39,276 nt of DNA, taken from NCBI RefSeq assembly GCF_001650495.1, contig NZ_LWCS01000047.1:1-39276 (forward strand), given 5' to 3'. Numbering within the stretch: the first letter of the stretch is position 1; each line of letters opens with the position of its first letter. Below, piece after piece: positions 7,089-14,091 of the stretch. Origin of the DNA: Mycolicibacterium iranicum. Lineage in GTDB: Bacteria; Actinomycetota; Actinomycetes; Mycobacteriales; Mycobacteriaceae. The notes under the pieces were generated by a model. That model ran no database searches and was not told where the DNA came from. It was given only the letters and a program-made list of their open reading frames with translations. The translations under genes were made by a program, and so were the position numbers.

Positions 7089-9647
7089 CTACCTTCCTAC
7101 CTTCGGCATACCGATCGGCACCGGCGAGGGCACCTTGCGGCCCCCGTTCTCGATGAACGTGATCGTCGGATCGGGGACGTCGGGGGCGTTCACGAAGGAC
7201 ACGAACCGCGACAGCTTGTCGGGGTCTTCCAACACGCCCTTCCACTCGCAGGCGTACCCGTCGACGTGGCGGGCCATGGCCGCCTCGAATTCCTGCGCGA
7301 GACCGAGGGAGTCGTCGCAGATCACCTCGCGCAGATGCTCCAGGCCCCGCTCCTCGACCCATGGCGCGGTGCGCTGCAGCCGGTCGGCGGTGCGGATGTA
7401 GAACATCAGGAACCGGTCGATGTAGCGCACGAGCGTCTCGTCGTCGAGGTCGCCGGCGAGGAGTTCGGCGTGCCGTGGGGTCATGCCGCCGTTGCCGCCG
7501 ACGTAGAGGTTCCAGCCGTTCTCGGTGGCGATGACACCCACGTCCTTGCCGCGGGCCTCCGCACATTCGCGCGCACACCCCGAGACACCCATCTTGATCT
7601 TGTGCGGGGAACGAAGCCCGCGGTAGCGCAGCTCGAGGTTGATCGCCATCTGCACCGAATCCTGTTGGCCGTAGCGGCACCAGTCGCTGCCCACGCAACT
7701 CTTCACCGTGCGCAGCGACTTGCCGTACGCCTGACCGGATTCCATGCCACCCTCGACCAGCCTGCGCCAGATCTCGGGCAACTGGTCCACCCGCGCCCCG
7801 AACATGTCGATGCGCTGACCGCCGGTGATCTTCGTGTAGAGCCCGAAATCTCTGGCGATCTCACCGATCAGGATCAGATGCTCGGGCGTGATGTCGCCGC
7901 CGGGCACCCGGGGCACCACCGAGTAGCTGCCGTTGCGCTGGATGTTGGCCAGGAAGTGATCGTTGGAGTCCTGCAGCGACGCCTGCTCGCCGTCGAGGAT
8001 GTGATCCGAGCTCGTCGATGCCAGTATCGACGCGACGACGGGTTTGCAGATGTCGCAACCCTTCCCGGTGCCGAACCGCTCGATCAGGCCGCTGAACGTA
8101 CGGATTGAGGTGGCGCTGACGATCTCGAACAACTCGGCACGTGAATGGGAGAAGTGCTCGCACAACGCCTTCGACTGCTCCACACCCTCGGCTTCGAGCA
8201 GCTGCTTGAGCAGCGGGATGCAGGATCCGCAGGACGTACCGGCCTTGGTGCACTGCTTCAGCTGCGCGACGTCGCAGCAACCGGCGCCGATCGCGTCGCT
8301 GAGATCACCCTTGGTGACGTTGTTGCACGAGCATATCTGCGCCGCCGGAGGCAATGCACCGATGCCCAATTGAGCTGCGCCCGAATCTGATCCGGCAGGT
8401 GCGATGAGCATCAGCGGATCCCCGGGCAGCGGCTCACCGACCATCGGCCGCAGGATTCCGTAGGCCGACGCGTCTCCGACGAGGATGCCGCCCAGCAGGG
8501 TCTTGGCGTCGTCGGAGAGCACAAGCTTCGCGTACGTCTGGTTGACCGCGTCGTTGACGACCACCTCGAGGCAGTCGGCGGTGGTGCCCATCGCGTCCCC
8601 GAAGCTGGCGACGTCGACACCGAGCAGCTTCAACTTGGTTGACAGGTCAGCCTCGGGGAATTCGGCCCCGCCGCCGAGCAGGCGGTCCGCCACCACCTCG
8701 GCACTGGTGTACCCCGGACCGACCAGTCCGTAGCAGCGTCCCTCGATGGCGGCCACCTCGCCGATGGCATAGATGTCGGGATCGCTTGTCGTACAAGACA
8801 GGTCGGTGAGCACTCCGCCGCGCTCAGCGATCTCGAGGCCGGCCTCACGCGCCAGCTCGTCGCGGGGACGGACACCGGCGGCGAACACGACGACCCCGCA
8901 GTCGATGAACGTCCCGTCGCTGAGCGTCACCCGCAACGAGTCGTCGACAGCGGAGCGCTTGAGCGGCCGGTTGCGCTGGGCCGGTGCGATCGACTCGGTG
9001 CCGACGTCGGTGTGCACCGTGATGCCCAGCTCGCCGATCATCCTGCTCAGCAGGGTGCCGCCCGCTTCGTCGAGCTGCTGAGCCATCAGTCGCGGAGACC
9101 GCTCGACGACATGGGCGTTGAGCCCGAAGCCGCGCAGCGCGTTGGCGGCCTCGAGGCCGAGCAGTCCGCCACCGATCACCACACCGGCGGGCGCGTTGCT
9201 GCCTTCGCAGGCCCGCTGCGCGGCGGCGCGGATCGCATCCAAGTCGTCGAGGGTCCGATATACGTGGCAGCCGGGCAGGTCACGCCCGGGCACGGGCGGC
9301 ACGAACGCGAACGAGCCCGTCGCCAGGACCAGCGCGTCGTAGTCGAATCGGCGGCCGTCGTCGGTCGTCACCGACTTCGCCGCGGCGTCGAGCGCCACCA
9401 CGCGGCGCCCGAGATGCACCTCGACCAGCTCGTCATCCGCGTAGTCGTTGCCGGGCAGCGCCAGCAGCATGCGGTCCCAGTGCTCGGTGTAGCCGGTGAG
9501 CCCGACACGGTCATAGGCCGCATCGAGTTCCTCGGCCAGGATCGTTACCCGCCAGCCATTCTCGGTGTCGCGGGACCGCAGTGCCTCGACGAACCGGTGA
9601 CCGACCATGCCGTGGCCGACGACCACGACGTGCTTGTGTGACGCCAT
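7089..9647 (-). CDS. nirB: Nitrite reductase [NAD(P)H] large subunit NirB
   Basis: An 852-residue siroheme and iron-sulfur flavoprotein that reduces nitrite to ammonium using NAD(P)H. Domains in order: an FAD-binding start (VVVVGHGMVGHRF) and an NAD-binding motif (GVVIGGGLLGLEAA) over residues 1-300; a BFD-like [2Fe-2S] domain with Cys439 and Cys441 and a following CTKAGTSCGSC; a further Cys pair (GCDIC) near residue 535; a ferredoxin-like half-domain; and the siroheme/[4Fe-4S] domain with ligands Cys651, Cys657, Cys691 and Cys695. Length is normal for the family (Rv0252 is about 850 residues). Siroheme can come from the nearby chelatase. The upstream region has a leaderless-type -10 element and a dyad shared with nnaR. 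Confidence 0.95.
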   Translation of the reverse strand: MASHKHVVVVGHGMVGHRFVEALRSRDTENGWRVTILAEELDAAYDRVGLTGYTEHWDRMLLALPGNDYADDELVEVHLGRRVVALDAAAKSVTTDDGRRFDYDALVLATGSFAFVPPVPGRDLPGCHVYRTLDDLDAIRAAAQRACEGSNAPAGVVIGGGLLGLEAANALRGFGLNAHVVERSPRLMAQQLDEAGGTLLSRMIGELGITVHTDVGTESIAPAQRNRPLKRSAVDDSLRVTLSDGTFIDCGVVVFAAGVRPRDELAREAGLEIAERGGVLTDLSCTTSDPDIYAIGEVAAIEGRCYGLVGPGYTSAEVVADRLLGGGAEFPEADLSTKLKLLGVDVASFGDAMGTTADCLEVVVNDAVNQTYAKLVLSDDAKTLLGGILVGDASAYGILRPMVGEPLPGDPLMLIAPAGSDSGAAQLGIGALPPAAQICSCNNVTKGDLSDAIGAGCCDVAQLKQCTKAGTSCGSCIPLLKQLLEAEGVEQSKALCEHFSHSRAELFEIVSATSIRTFSGLIERFGTGKGCDICKPVVASILASTSSDHILDGEQASLQDSNDHFLANIQRNGSYSVVPRVPGGDITPEHLILIGEIARDFGLYTKITGGQRIDMFGARVDQLPEIWRRLVEGGMESGQAYGKSLRTVKSCVGSDWCRYGQQDSVQMAINLELRYRGLRSPHKIKMGVSGCARECAEARGKDVGVIATENGWNLYVGGNGGMTPRHAELLAGDLDDETLVRYIDRFLMFYIRTADRLQRTAPWVEERGLEHLREVICDDSLGLAQEFEAAMARHVDGYACEWKGVLEDPDKLSRFVSFVNAPDVPDPTITFIENGGRKVPSPVPIGMPKVGR

Positions 9648-9654
9648 GGCGGCA

Positions 9655-9660
9655 ACGCTA
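9655..9660 (-). promoter_or_regulatory. -10 element of a leaderless nirB promoter
   Basis: On the minus strand TAGCGT is followed by seven bases and the nirB ATG; there is no Shine-Dalgarno sequence. Regulator sites for nitrogen control would be expected in the 100 bases above it, where the dyad at 9692-9707 lies. Confidence 0.45.
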
Positions 9661-9691
9661 GGGAGCCGATATTGCCTCTATGTCGCCCCGT

Positions 9692-9719
9692 GTGAAGGGA
9701 CCATCACGGTGTTCTCACG
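9692..9719. promoter_or_regulatory. Candidate regulator-binding region upstream of nirB
   Basis: Two overlapping patterns sit 45-72 bases before nirB. GTGA at 9692-9695 and TCAC at 9704-9707 form a dyad with eight bases between, identical in 12 of 16 positions to the dyad upstream of nnaR (4297-4312). TCACG at 9704-9708 is also repeated directly at 9715-9719, an 11-base period that suits OmpR-family regulators such as GlnR or the winged helix of NnaR. In M. smegmatis nirBD is controlled by GlnR and NnaR; which of the two would bind here is inference. Confidence 0.4.
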
Positions 9720-9831
9720 ATCGCAGCATTCGCCCTGTGAGACGGTTCGCTCAGCGAGGTCCGGTACGGCTCCTTCCGCCGCGGTGGGGACCTTCGCGTT
9801 CCACCGCCGTTCTGGCTGGAGTGCTCCCGCC

Positions 9832-10161
9832 ATGAGCGCATCACTGGGGATGGACACGGTGGTTACCGTGCCGGCGTCTGGCCTGATCTTCCTGTGGTCG
9901 CTCGTGCTCGGCATCGCCCATCGCGCCGCGCTGCTCTATGCGTTCGCGACCATGCTGCTCTCGGTCTTCGTCGAGCTCAGCGCCTGGCCGACGTGGGTGA
10001 ACCTCACCGCGGAGGCCGTCGTCGTGGCGTTCTTCGTCCTCACCATCGCGACCTATGTCGCGCACGGCATCCGCCGGGACACCACCAATCAAGGTCTAGA
10101 TTGCTATTCCGCCGCGGTGAGCATTCTGATCTGTATAGGTTTGGGCCGGGGAATTAGCTGA
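9832..10161 (+). CDS. Small integral membrane protein of unknown function
   Basis: A 109-residue protein with three hydrophobic segments: about residues 9-27, 29-48 and 58-77 (VVVAFFVLTIATYVAHGI), followed by a polar stretch and a short hydrophobic tail. I do not recognise a family. The frame is open upstream, but the ATG at 9832 begins the membrane-like part, with a weak GGAG upstream. It ends 24 bases before the GGDEF protein on the same strand, so the two may be co-transcribed and work together at the membrane. The C-terminal 20 residues look less constrained, so a shorter real protein is possible. It diverges from nirB. Confidence 0.55.
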   Translation: MSASLGMDTVVTVPASGLIFLWSLVLGIAHRAALLYAFATMLLSVFVELSAWPTWVNLTAEAVVVAFFVLTIATYVAHGIRRDTTNQGLDCYSAAVSILICIGLGRGIS

Positions 10162-10185
10162 ATCATTGCCGGCTGGGGGCACCGC

Positions 10186-11250
10186 TTGACGTCGAGAGTT
10201 CAGCGGTGGTGGAACGAGCCGGACCACTTCGAGTGGGTCACCCAGTTCCTGCGTCAGCGCGGTTTCCTTCGCTCCACCCAGCTCGTGATGGCGACGGTCT
10301 CCTCATCGGCCTCGCTGGTCACGATCAGCTTCGTGGTGGGGCTCGGATGGTCTGTCGAGGCGCGACTCGCCGTGGGTGTGATGGGCGCACTGTTCACCCT
10401 GGGAATGACGGTGTTCTGGCTGACGCGCTGGCCCACCCGCAGACAGTCGCAGATCGCCGTCACAGCCGGCACGGTGTTCGTGGCCATCTGGAGCATCGCC
10501 CAACCCAACACGGCGGTCGCGGTACTGGCGTGCACGGCCACCGCGGTCACCGGCGGATACATCGCGTTCTTCCACAACACCCGCCTGCTGGCGTTGAACT
10601 TTGTCGTGGCCATCATCCTCACTGCTTCGGCGACATGGCGCCTGGGCACCGACACCGACGCCGCCACCGCGGTCGCCGCGTTCTGGCTTGCATGGTTCCC
10701 GAACATCACGGTTCCACTGGCGATCCGGGGCATCACCAGGGCCATGGGGGCGTACGCGGAGCGTTCCGACTCTGATCCGCTGACCGGATTGCTCAACCGC
10801 CGCGGCTTTGCAGACGCGCTCACCCATCAGCTCCGCGAAGCACCGCCGTCGGCAACGCATCTGGGACTGGTGATGGTCGATCTCGACAACTTCAAGCTCG
10901 TCAACGACACCCATGGCCACGCTGCGGGTGACCGGGCGCTGCAGGCTGTCGCGGAGCTGCTGCGCCTGCGCAGCCCGCGCGGCGCGGCGCTCTGCCGGGC
11001 CGGCGGGGAGGAGTTCCTCGTCGCAGTCGCCGCGCCACGAGGCGGCGTCGAATCCGTTGCCGGCCAGTTGTGCCGCGCGATCGCGGATTTGCCACAGAAT
11101 GTCACGGCCAGTGTCGGCACCTGCAGCATCGGGCTGGACACTCTGCGCGCCCGCGACCCCGCCTCGCTGATCGACGAGCTGATCGCGGCCGCCGACGCCG
11201 CGATGTACGTCGCCAAGCGAGACGGCGGCAATCGAGTCCAGTTCGGCTAG
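10186..11250 (+). CDS. Membrane-bound GGDEF-domain protein (probable diguanylate cyclase)
   Basis: A 354-residue protein with about five to six membrane segments in residues 25-190 and a GGDEF domain in residues 195-352. The domain start SDPLTGLLNRRGF, the metal-binding VMVDLDNFKLVNDTHGHAAGD and the active-site GGEEF at residues 273-277 are all intact, so it should make cyclic di-GMP from two GTP. The product-inhibition site (R-x-x-D, five residues before GGEEF) is not formed; the Asp is lacking. There is no EAL domain. The TTG start at 10186 is followed by a polar N-terminus; no strong ribosome binding site is visible, so the exact start is uncertain. It probably forms an operon with the small membrane protein before it. 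Confidence 0.85.
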   Translation: MTSRVQRWWNEPDHFEWVTQFLRQRGFLRSTQLVMATVSSSASLVTISFVVGLGWSVEARLAVGVMGALFTLGMTVFWLTRWPTRRQSQIAVTAGTVFVAIWSIAQPNTAVAVLACTATAVTGGYIAFFHNTRLLALNFVVAIILTASATWRLGTDTDAATAVAAFWLAWFPNITVPLAIRGITRAMGAYAERSDSDPLTGLLNRRGFADALTHQLREAPPSATHLGLVMVDLDNFKLVNDTHGHAAGDRALQAVAELLRLRSPRGAALCRAGGEEFLVAVAAPRGGVESVAGQLCRAIADLPQNVTASVGTCSIGLDTLRARDPASLIDELIAAADAAMYVAKRDGGNRVQFG

Positions 11251-11265
11251 CACCACACTGCCCAG

Positions 11266-11829
11266 CTAGGCGACCGGGCCTTTGCGATGGCGCGGGGTGA
11301 CGCGGACGCGGGTGCGGACGGCGACGCTGCCGCCCAGCATCTGCGCGACGGTCGCGGCGGTGTCGTCGGCTGCGAGCACCGCGAGCTCCAGCGAGCGCCG
11401 TGCCGCGACCGTCGCTGTCAACGTGATGGTCGGGGCGCGGTTTTCGATGCTGGCACGGGCACCCGCCTTGAGCACCGCCGGATGCTGCGCCAGAACGTCG
11501 GCCGCGGCCGACGCCACCGACGCCGCGTCGGCACTCAGCGTGCCGTCGGTGTGCGCGTCATCGGCAAGGCGCAGATCGCGCACACGCGGCGAACGCCGAT
11601 GGCCCGAAAGCCACCACAACCCGACGATGACGAGCGCTGCGCCGACACCTCCGCAGGCCCACGGCCACCACGATGCGTCGATGTCTCGCAGTGGCTCGGC
11701 CAGCTGGACCGGCCTGCCTCCGGCGAGACGCCCCTGCCACCACAGCACCGCCGCGACACCCGCGGCGAGCAGGGCGAGGCCGATGACGAAGACCGCGATG
11801 CGATCCAGAAGCACGGTTCCGCGCGTCAT
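11266..11829 (-). CDS. AmaP-like membrane protein of the Asp23 operon
   Basis: The 187-residue product has two membrane segments, at residues about 8-30 and 52-74 (ACGGVGAALVIVGLWWLSGH), followed by a soluble alpha/beta domain (LADDAHTDGTLSADAASVASAAADVLAQHPAVLKAGARASIE...) that resembles the C-terminal part of Asp23/AmaP-type proteins. In Staphylococcus AmaP anchors Asp23 to the membrane; this is the probable role here. It is the last gene of the seven-gene operon, begins one base after its upstream neighbour ends, and has a good ribosome binding site (GGGAGGA). Its stop faces the GGDEF gene with 15 bases between. Confidence 0.7.
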   Translation of the reverse strand: MTRGTVLLDRIAVFVIGLALLAAGVAAVLWWQGRLAGGRPVQLAEPLRDIDASWWPWACGGVGAALVIVGLWWLSGHRRSPRVRDLRLADDAHTDGTLSADAASVASAAADVLAQHPAVLKAGARASIENRAPTITLTATVAARRSLELAVLAADDTAATVAQMLGGSVAVRTRVRVTPRHRKGPVA

Positions 11830-11830
11830 G

Positions 11831-12367
11831 TCATTTCCTCCCTGCCATGCGCACCCGGATCGAAGGCGTGCGCTCCAGTGCTGCGAGTTCTGTTGCCACG
11901 GCGCGGTTCACCGCGTCCTGCAGTTCCGCCTCCGGCGTCCCCGAGACCTCGCAGCGAACGGTGAGTGTCCGCCGCGAAACGCTGGAGCGAGCCGAGACGA
12001 CACCGGGTACCGCCTCCGCCGCAGCGCTGGCGATCCTGGCGACATCGGTCAGGTCGACGAAGACCGCTGTCTGTGCCTGCGCGCGCACGGCTCGGCGTCG
12101 CCGCGGCTTGAGGGCAACCCCGACGAGGATGATCCCGACAAGCCCGGTAGCGATGCCGGCAAAGGGCGTCCACGGCATCGGGGCCAAACCATCAGTCGCA
12201 CTGACCGCGCCGGCGATCCACGATGCCCCGCCGATCCAACCGGCGGCCACGAGCGCTTCGCGCACACCGAGCGCACCCAGCGCGATCATGGCCGTCGCGG
12301 AGGCGGCTGCCAGATAACTGGCACCGGCGGGAGCCAGCGGTTGCGTACCTTCCCGGACCTGTGTCAT
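11831..12367 (-). CDS. DUF6286-type membrane protein of the Asp23 operon
   Basis: A 178-residue protein with two hydrophobic segments (residues about 16-45 and 68-85, ATGLVGIILVGVALK), then an Arg-rich cluster (KPRRRRAVRAQAQ) on the cytoplasmic side and a soluble C-terminal domain of about 85 residues with the pattern ...VFVDLTDVARIASAAAEAVPGVVSARSSVSRRTLTVRCEVSG.... Proteins of this shape in actinobacterial Asp23 operons are classed as DUF6286. Its ATG overlaps the stop of the upstream Asp23 gene (ATGA), so translation is coupled. The biochemical role is unknown; a membrane partner of Asp23 proteins is the natural reading. Confidence 0.72.
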   Translation of the reverse strand: MTQVREGTQPLAPAGASYLAAASATAMIALGALGVREALVAAGWIGGASWIAGAVSATDGLAPMPWTPFAGIATGLVGIILVGVALKPRRRRAVRAQAQTAVFVDLTDVARIASAAAEAVPGVVSARSSVSRRTLTVRCEVSGTPEAELQDAVNRAVATELAALERTPSIRVRMAGRK

Positions 12368-12738
12368 TGCAGTACTTTCCGTCGTTCGCCCGGCTCAGGT
12401 GCGACGACGGAGCGGACGTGGACATCCACTCCATCGACGACGAGCCCGCTCAGCTCGGACAGTCCGAGACCGACCCGACGGCGCACCTCGGCCGTGGTCT
12501 CCGACAGCGGCCGGCCCCAGGCCACCGCGACCTCCAGACTGGCTCGTACGTGGTCGCCTGCGACGACGACGTCGACGCGCGGCAACTCGCGCAGCGCCAG
12601 CTTTCCGATGCCGTGGCTGGATCTGATGACCCCGTCCACTTCCAGAGCAGTCGCACAGGCGACTGCCTGGACGGCCTTGTCGCGGATCGTCAAGCTCCCC
12701 CGGGCCCCCGGGTCAGGGTCGCCGAACTGGTCAGCCAC
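12364..12738 (-). CDS. Asp23/Gls24 family envelope stress protein
   Basis: The 124-residue protein shows the Asp23/Gls24 pattern: LTIRDKAVQAVACATALEVDGVIRSS near residues 16-41, a beta-strand pair around LPRVDVVVAGDHVRASLEVAVAWG, then SETTAEVRRRVGLGLSELSGLVVDGVDVHVRSV. These small cytoplasmic proteins collect at the membrane and take part in cell-envelope stress responses. It starts with GTG and overlaps the preceding DUF2273-type gene by eight bases; its own stop overlaps the next start. The tail is charged (PEPGERRKVLQ). Confidence 0.85.
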   Translation of the reverse strand: MADQFGDPDPGARGSLTIRDKAVQAVACATALEVDGVIRSSHGIGKLALRELPRVDVVVAGDHVRASLEVAVAWGRPLSETTAEVRRRVGLGLSELSGLVVDGVDVHVRSVVAPEPGERRKVLQ

Positions 12739-12910
12739 GGCCCCGACCTCGAAGAATGCTCATCGCGTCGAACTCGCCGTCACGGTGCCCTCCGATGACG
12801 TAGCCGATGGCGCCGAGAACCAGCGCGAGCAGAAATCCGGTGAAGCCGCCCGCAGCCGCGGCCACCCCGAGAAGCAGTCCGGCCAGCAGACCGGCGGTTG
12901 CGGTGGTCAT
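12731..12910 (-). CDS. Small DUF2273-type membrane protein
   Basis: This 59-residue gene is easily missed because of its length. It begins MTTATAGLLAGLLLGV, has two hydrophobic stretches at residues about 5-20 and 23-40 split by GG, and ends in a basic tail (GGHRDGEFDAMSILRGRGRG). Small two-helix membrane proteins of the DUF2273 type regularly lie next to Asp23 genes and AmaP. A clear Shine-Dalgarno sequence (GGAGG, about eight bases before the ATG) decides the start. It overlaps the gene before it by ATGA and the Asp23 gene after it by eight bases, so it is locked into the operon. Confidence 0.78.
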   Translation of the reverse strand: MTTATAGLLAGLLLGVAAAAGGFTGFLLALVLGAIGYVIGGHRDGEFDAMSILRGRGRG

Positions 12911-13170
12911 GTGTGTCCTCCAGTGTCACTGTGTGTTCGAAAAGTCCTGTGGTGCAGCGTCGCAAAGCGACGCCTTCCAAGTCGGCGGGCGAGGCGCGAC
13001 AGCACGCGCCAGGTCCTGGTGCGTCTGGTCACCACGATGGCGGGCCGCGGCGTGGCTGCCGGGCCGGTGCCCGCCAGAGCCGATATCAGCGCTTCGGCGG
13101 ATCCGCCGGCATCGGGATGATGCCGGCGGATCGCCTGGCGACGTGCGTGCCGCTGTGCAGCGTCCGACAT
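12907..13170 (-). CDS. Hypothetical basic protein in the Asp23 operon
   Basis: An 87-residue Arg- and His-rich protein (for example RHARRQAIRRHHPDAGG at the start and RRTRTWRVLSRLARRLGRRRF in the middle). It has no membrane segment and matches no family I know. The reason to accept it is position: its ATG comes one base after the stop of the Asp23-like gene, and its TGA overlaps the ATG of the DUF2273-type gene, so it fills the operon exactly. It has no ribosome binding site of its own and would depend on translational coupling. An amphipathic basic helix that binds membrane or nucleic acid is possible. A non-coding spacer cannot be excluded. Confidence 0.5.
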   Translation of the reverse strand: MSDAAQRHARRQAIRRHHPDAGGSAEALISALAGTGPAATPRPAIVVTRRTRTWRVLSRLARRLGRRRFATLHHRTFRTHSDTGGHT

Positions 13171-13171
13171 G

Positions 13172-13486
13172 TCAATCCGCGCCGGGCTGCGGTGTCAGCG
13201 CGACCGCTTCCACGGTCACATCGACTGCGAGACCGGGGAATTCAGCGGCGACGGCGGCACGCACCGCGGCGGCAGTCTCCCTCACCGGGGTTTCGGCCCA
13301 GGCGGTGATGTGTACGTCGATGGTGCTTTCACCGATCCGGATGCCGACCACTCGGCGGCCCGCGAGATGCGTTGCGATCTCACCGAACATCCCGGAGTGC
13401 AGATCGGCCACTCCTGGCACGGTCCGCACGATGGCCTCGATCGTGTCGGCGGGTTCGGGCTGTTCGACGAATTCCTCGCGACCCAC
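13172..13486 (-). CDS. Asp23/Gls24-like protein (short form)
   Basis: A 104-residue protein with the strand-helix pattern of the Asp23 family: IEAIVRTVPGVADLHSGMFGEIATHLAGRRVVGIRIGESTIDVHITAWAETPVRETAAAVRAAVAAEFPGLAVDVTVEAV, but without the usual longer N-terminal segment. It starts at a GTG that shares one base with the stop of the preceding Asp23 gene. The same short architecture is seen in the product of 14676-15107 on the other side of the stress protein gene. Role is inferred from the operon: envelope stress. Confidence 0.72.
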   Translation of the reverse strand: MGREEFVEQPEPADTIEAIVRTVPGVADLHSGMFGEIATHLAGRRVVGIRIGESTIDVHITAWAETPVRETAAAVRAAVAAEFPGLAVDVTVEAVALTPQPGAD

Positions 13487-13950
13487 TACTCGACCCTGGC
13501 GAGCCGACTGTCTGCCGGTTGATCGGGTTCGTCGTCACCGATGTAGACGTCGTGCACCGTGATGTCGACCTCGACGACCTCCAGTCCGGTCATGCGCTCG
13601 ATGGCCGCGATCACGTTTCGGCGGATGCCCGTGGCCAGGTCGGCGATGGAGACGCCGTATTCGGCGACGATGTCGATGTCGACCGCAGCCTGCTTCTCGC
13701 CGACCTCGACGGACACGCCTTGCGCGTGGTTGACCGTCGCACCGGGAATCCGCTCCCGCAGGGCTCCGACCGCCCGGCTCGCGCTGCCGCCGAGGGCGTG
13801 CACGCCCGACACCTCCCGCGCGGCCAGGCCGGCGATCTTCGACACCACGGTGTCGGCGATGCTGGTCTTCCCATGCGTCGTGGTGAGCGGACCGGGCTGG
13901 GTCGCGACCACCGACGTCGCCGCCGAAGCAGCGCTCTGGGTGTTGCTCAT
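13486..13950 (-). CDS. Asp23/Gls24 family envelope stress protein (first gene of operon)
   Basis: The 154-residue first gene of the operon is the most typical Asp23/Gls24 member: TSIADTVVSKIAGLAAREVSGVHALGG near residues 28-55, then GVSVEVGEKQAAVDIDIVAEYGVSIADLATGIRRNVIAAIERMTGLEVVEVDITVHDVYIG. The N-terminal 25 residues are low-complexity (Ser/Ala/Thr). I chose the ATG at 13950 over the ATG at 13974 because GGGAG lies about six bases before the former and nothing comparable before the latter. The divergent spacer up to the Usp gene at 14092 should contain its promoter, with the palindrome at 14040-14055 a likely control site. Confidence 0.87.
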   Translation of the reverse strand: MSNTQSAASAATSVVATQPGPLTTTHGKTSIADTVVSKIAGLAAREVSGVHALGGSASRAVGALRERIPGATVNHAQGVSVEVGEKQAAVDIDIVAEYGVSIADLATGIRRNVIAAIERMTGLEVVEVDITVHDVYIGDDEPDQPADSRLARVE

Positions 13951-14039
13951 CTCTGCTCCCTTCGCTGTTGTCATGACTGTTGGTCGGAGCCGACGTGGAA
14001 AACCGAATGCGCGATCGATGTGACCTCACTCACCAACAA

Positions 14040-14055
14040 CTTACTGTAAAGTAAG
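14040..14055. promoter_or_regulatory. Palindrome in the divergent promoter region of the Asp23 operon and usp
   Basis: CTTAC at 14040-14044 is mirrored by GTAAG at 14051-14055 with six bases between. TANNNT-type -10 candidates occur within it on both strands (TACTGT and TAAAGT on +, TACAGT on -), in an otherwise GC-rich spacer. It could be an operator through which one regulator controls both transcription units. Confidence 0.45.
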
Positions 14056-14091
14056 AACAAGTGTTCACTGAAGAGCGACGGAGGAGTCACC

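Noticed and set aside
11282..13120. Open frame of 612 residues on the plus strand across the Asp23 operon
   Set aside because: It lies opposite six overlapping minus-strand genes with recognisable domains; its product is low-complexity and without domains.
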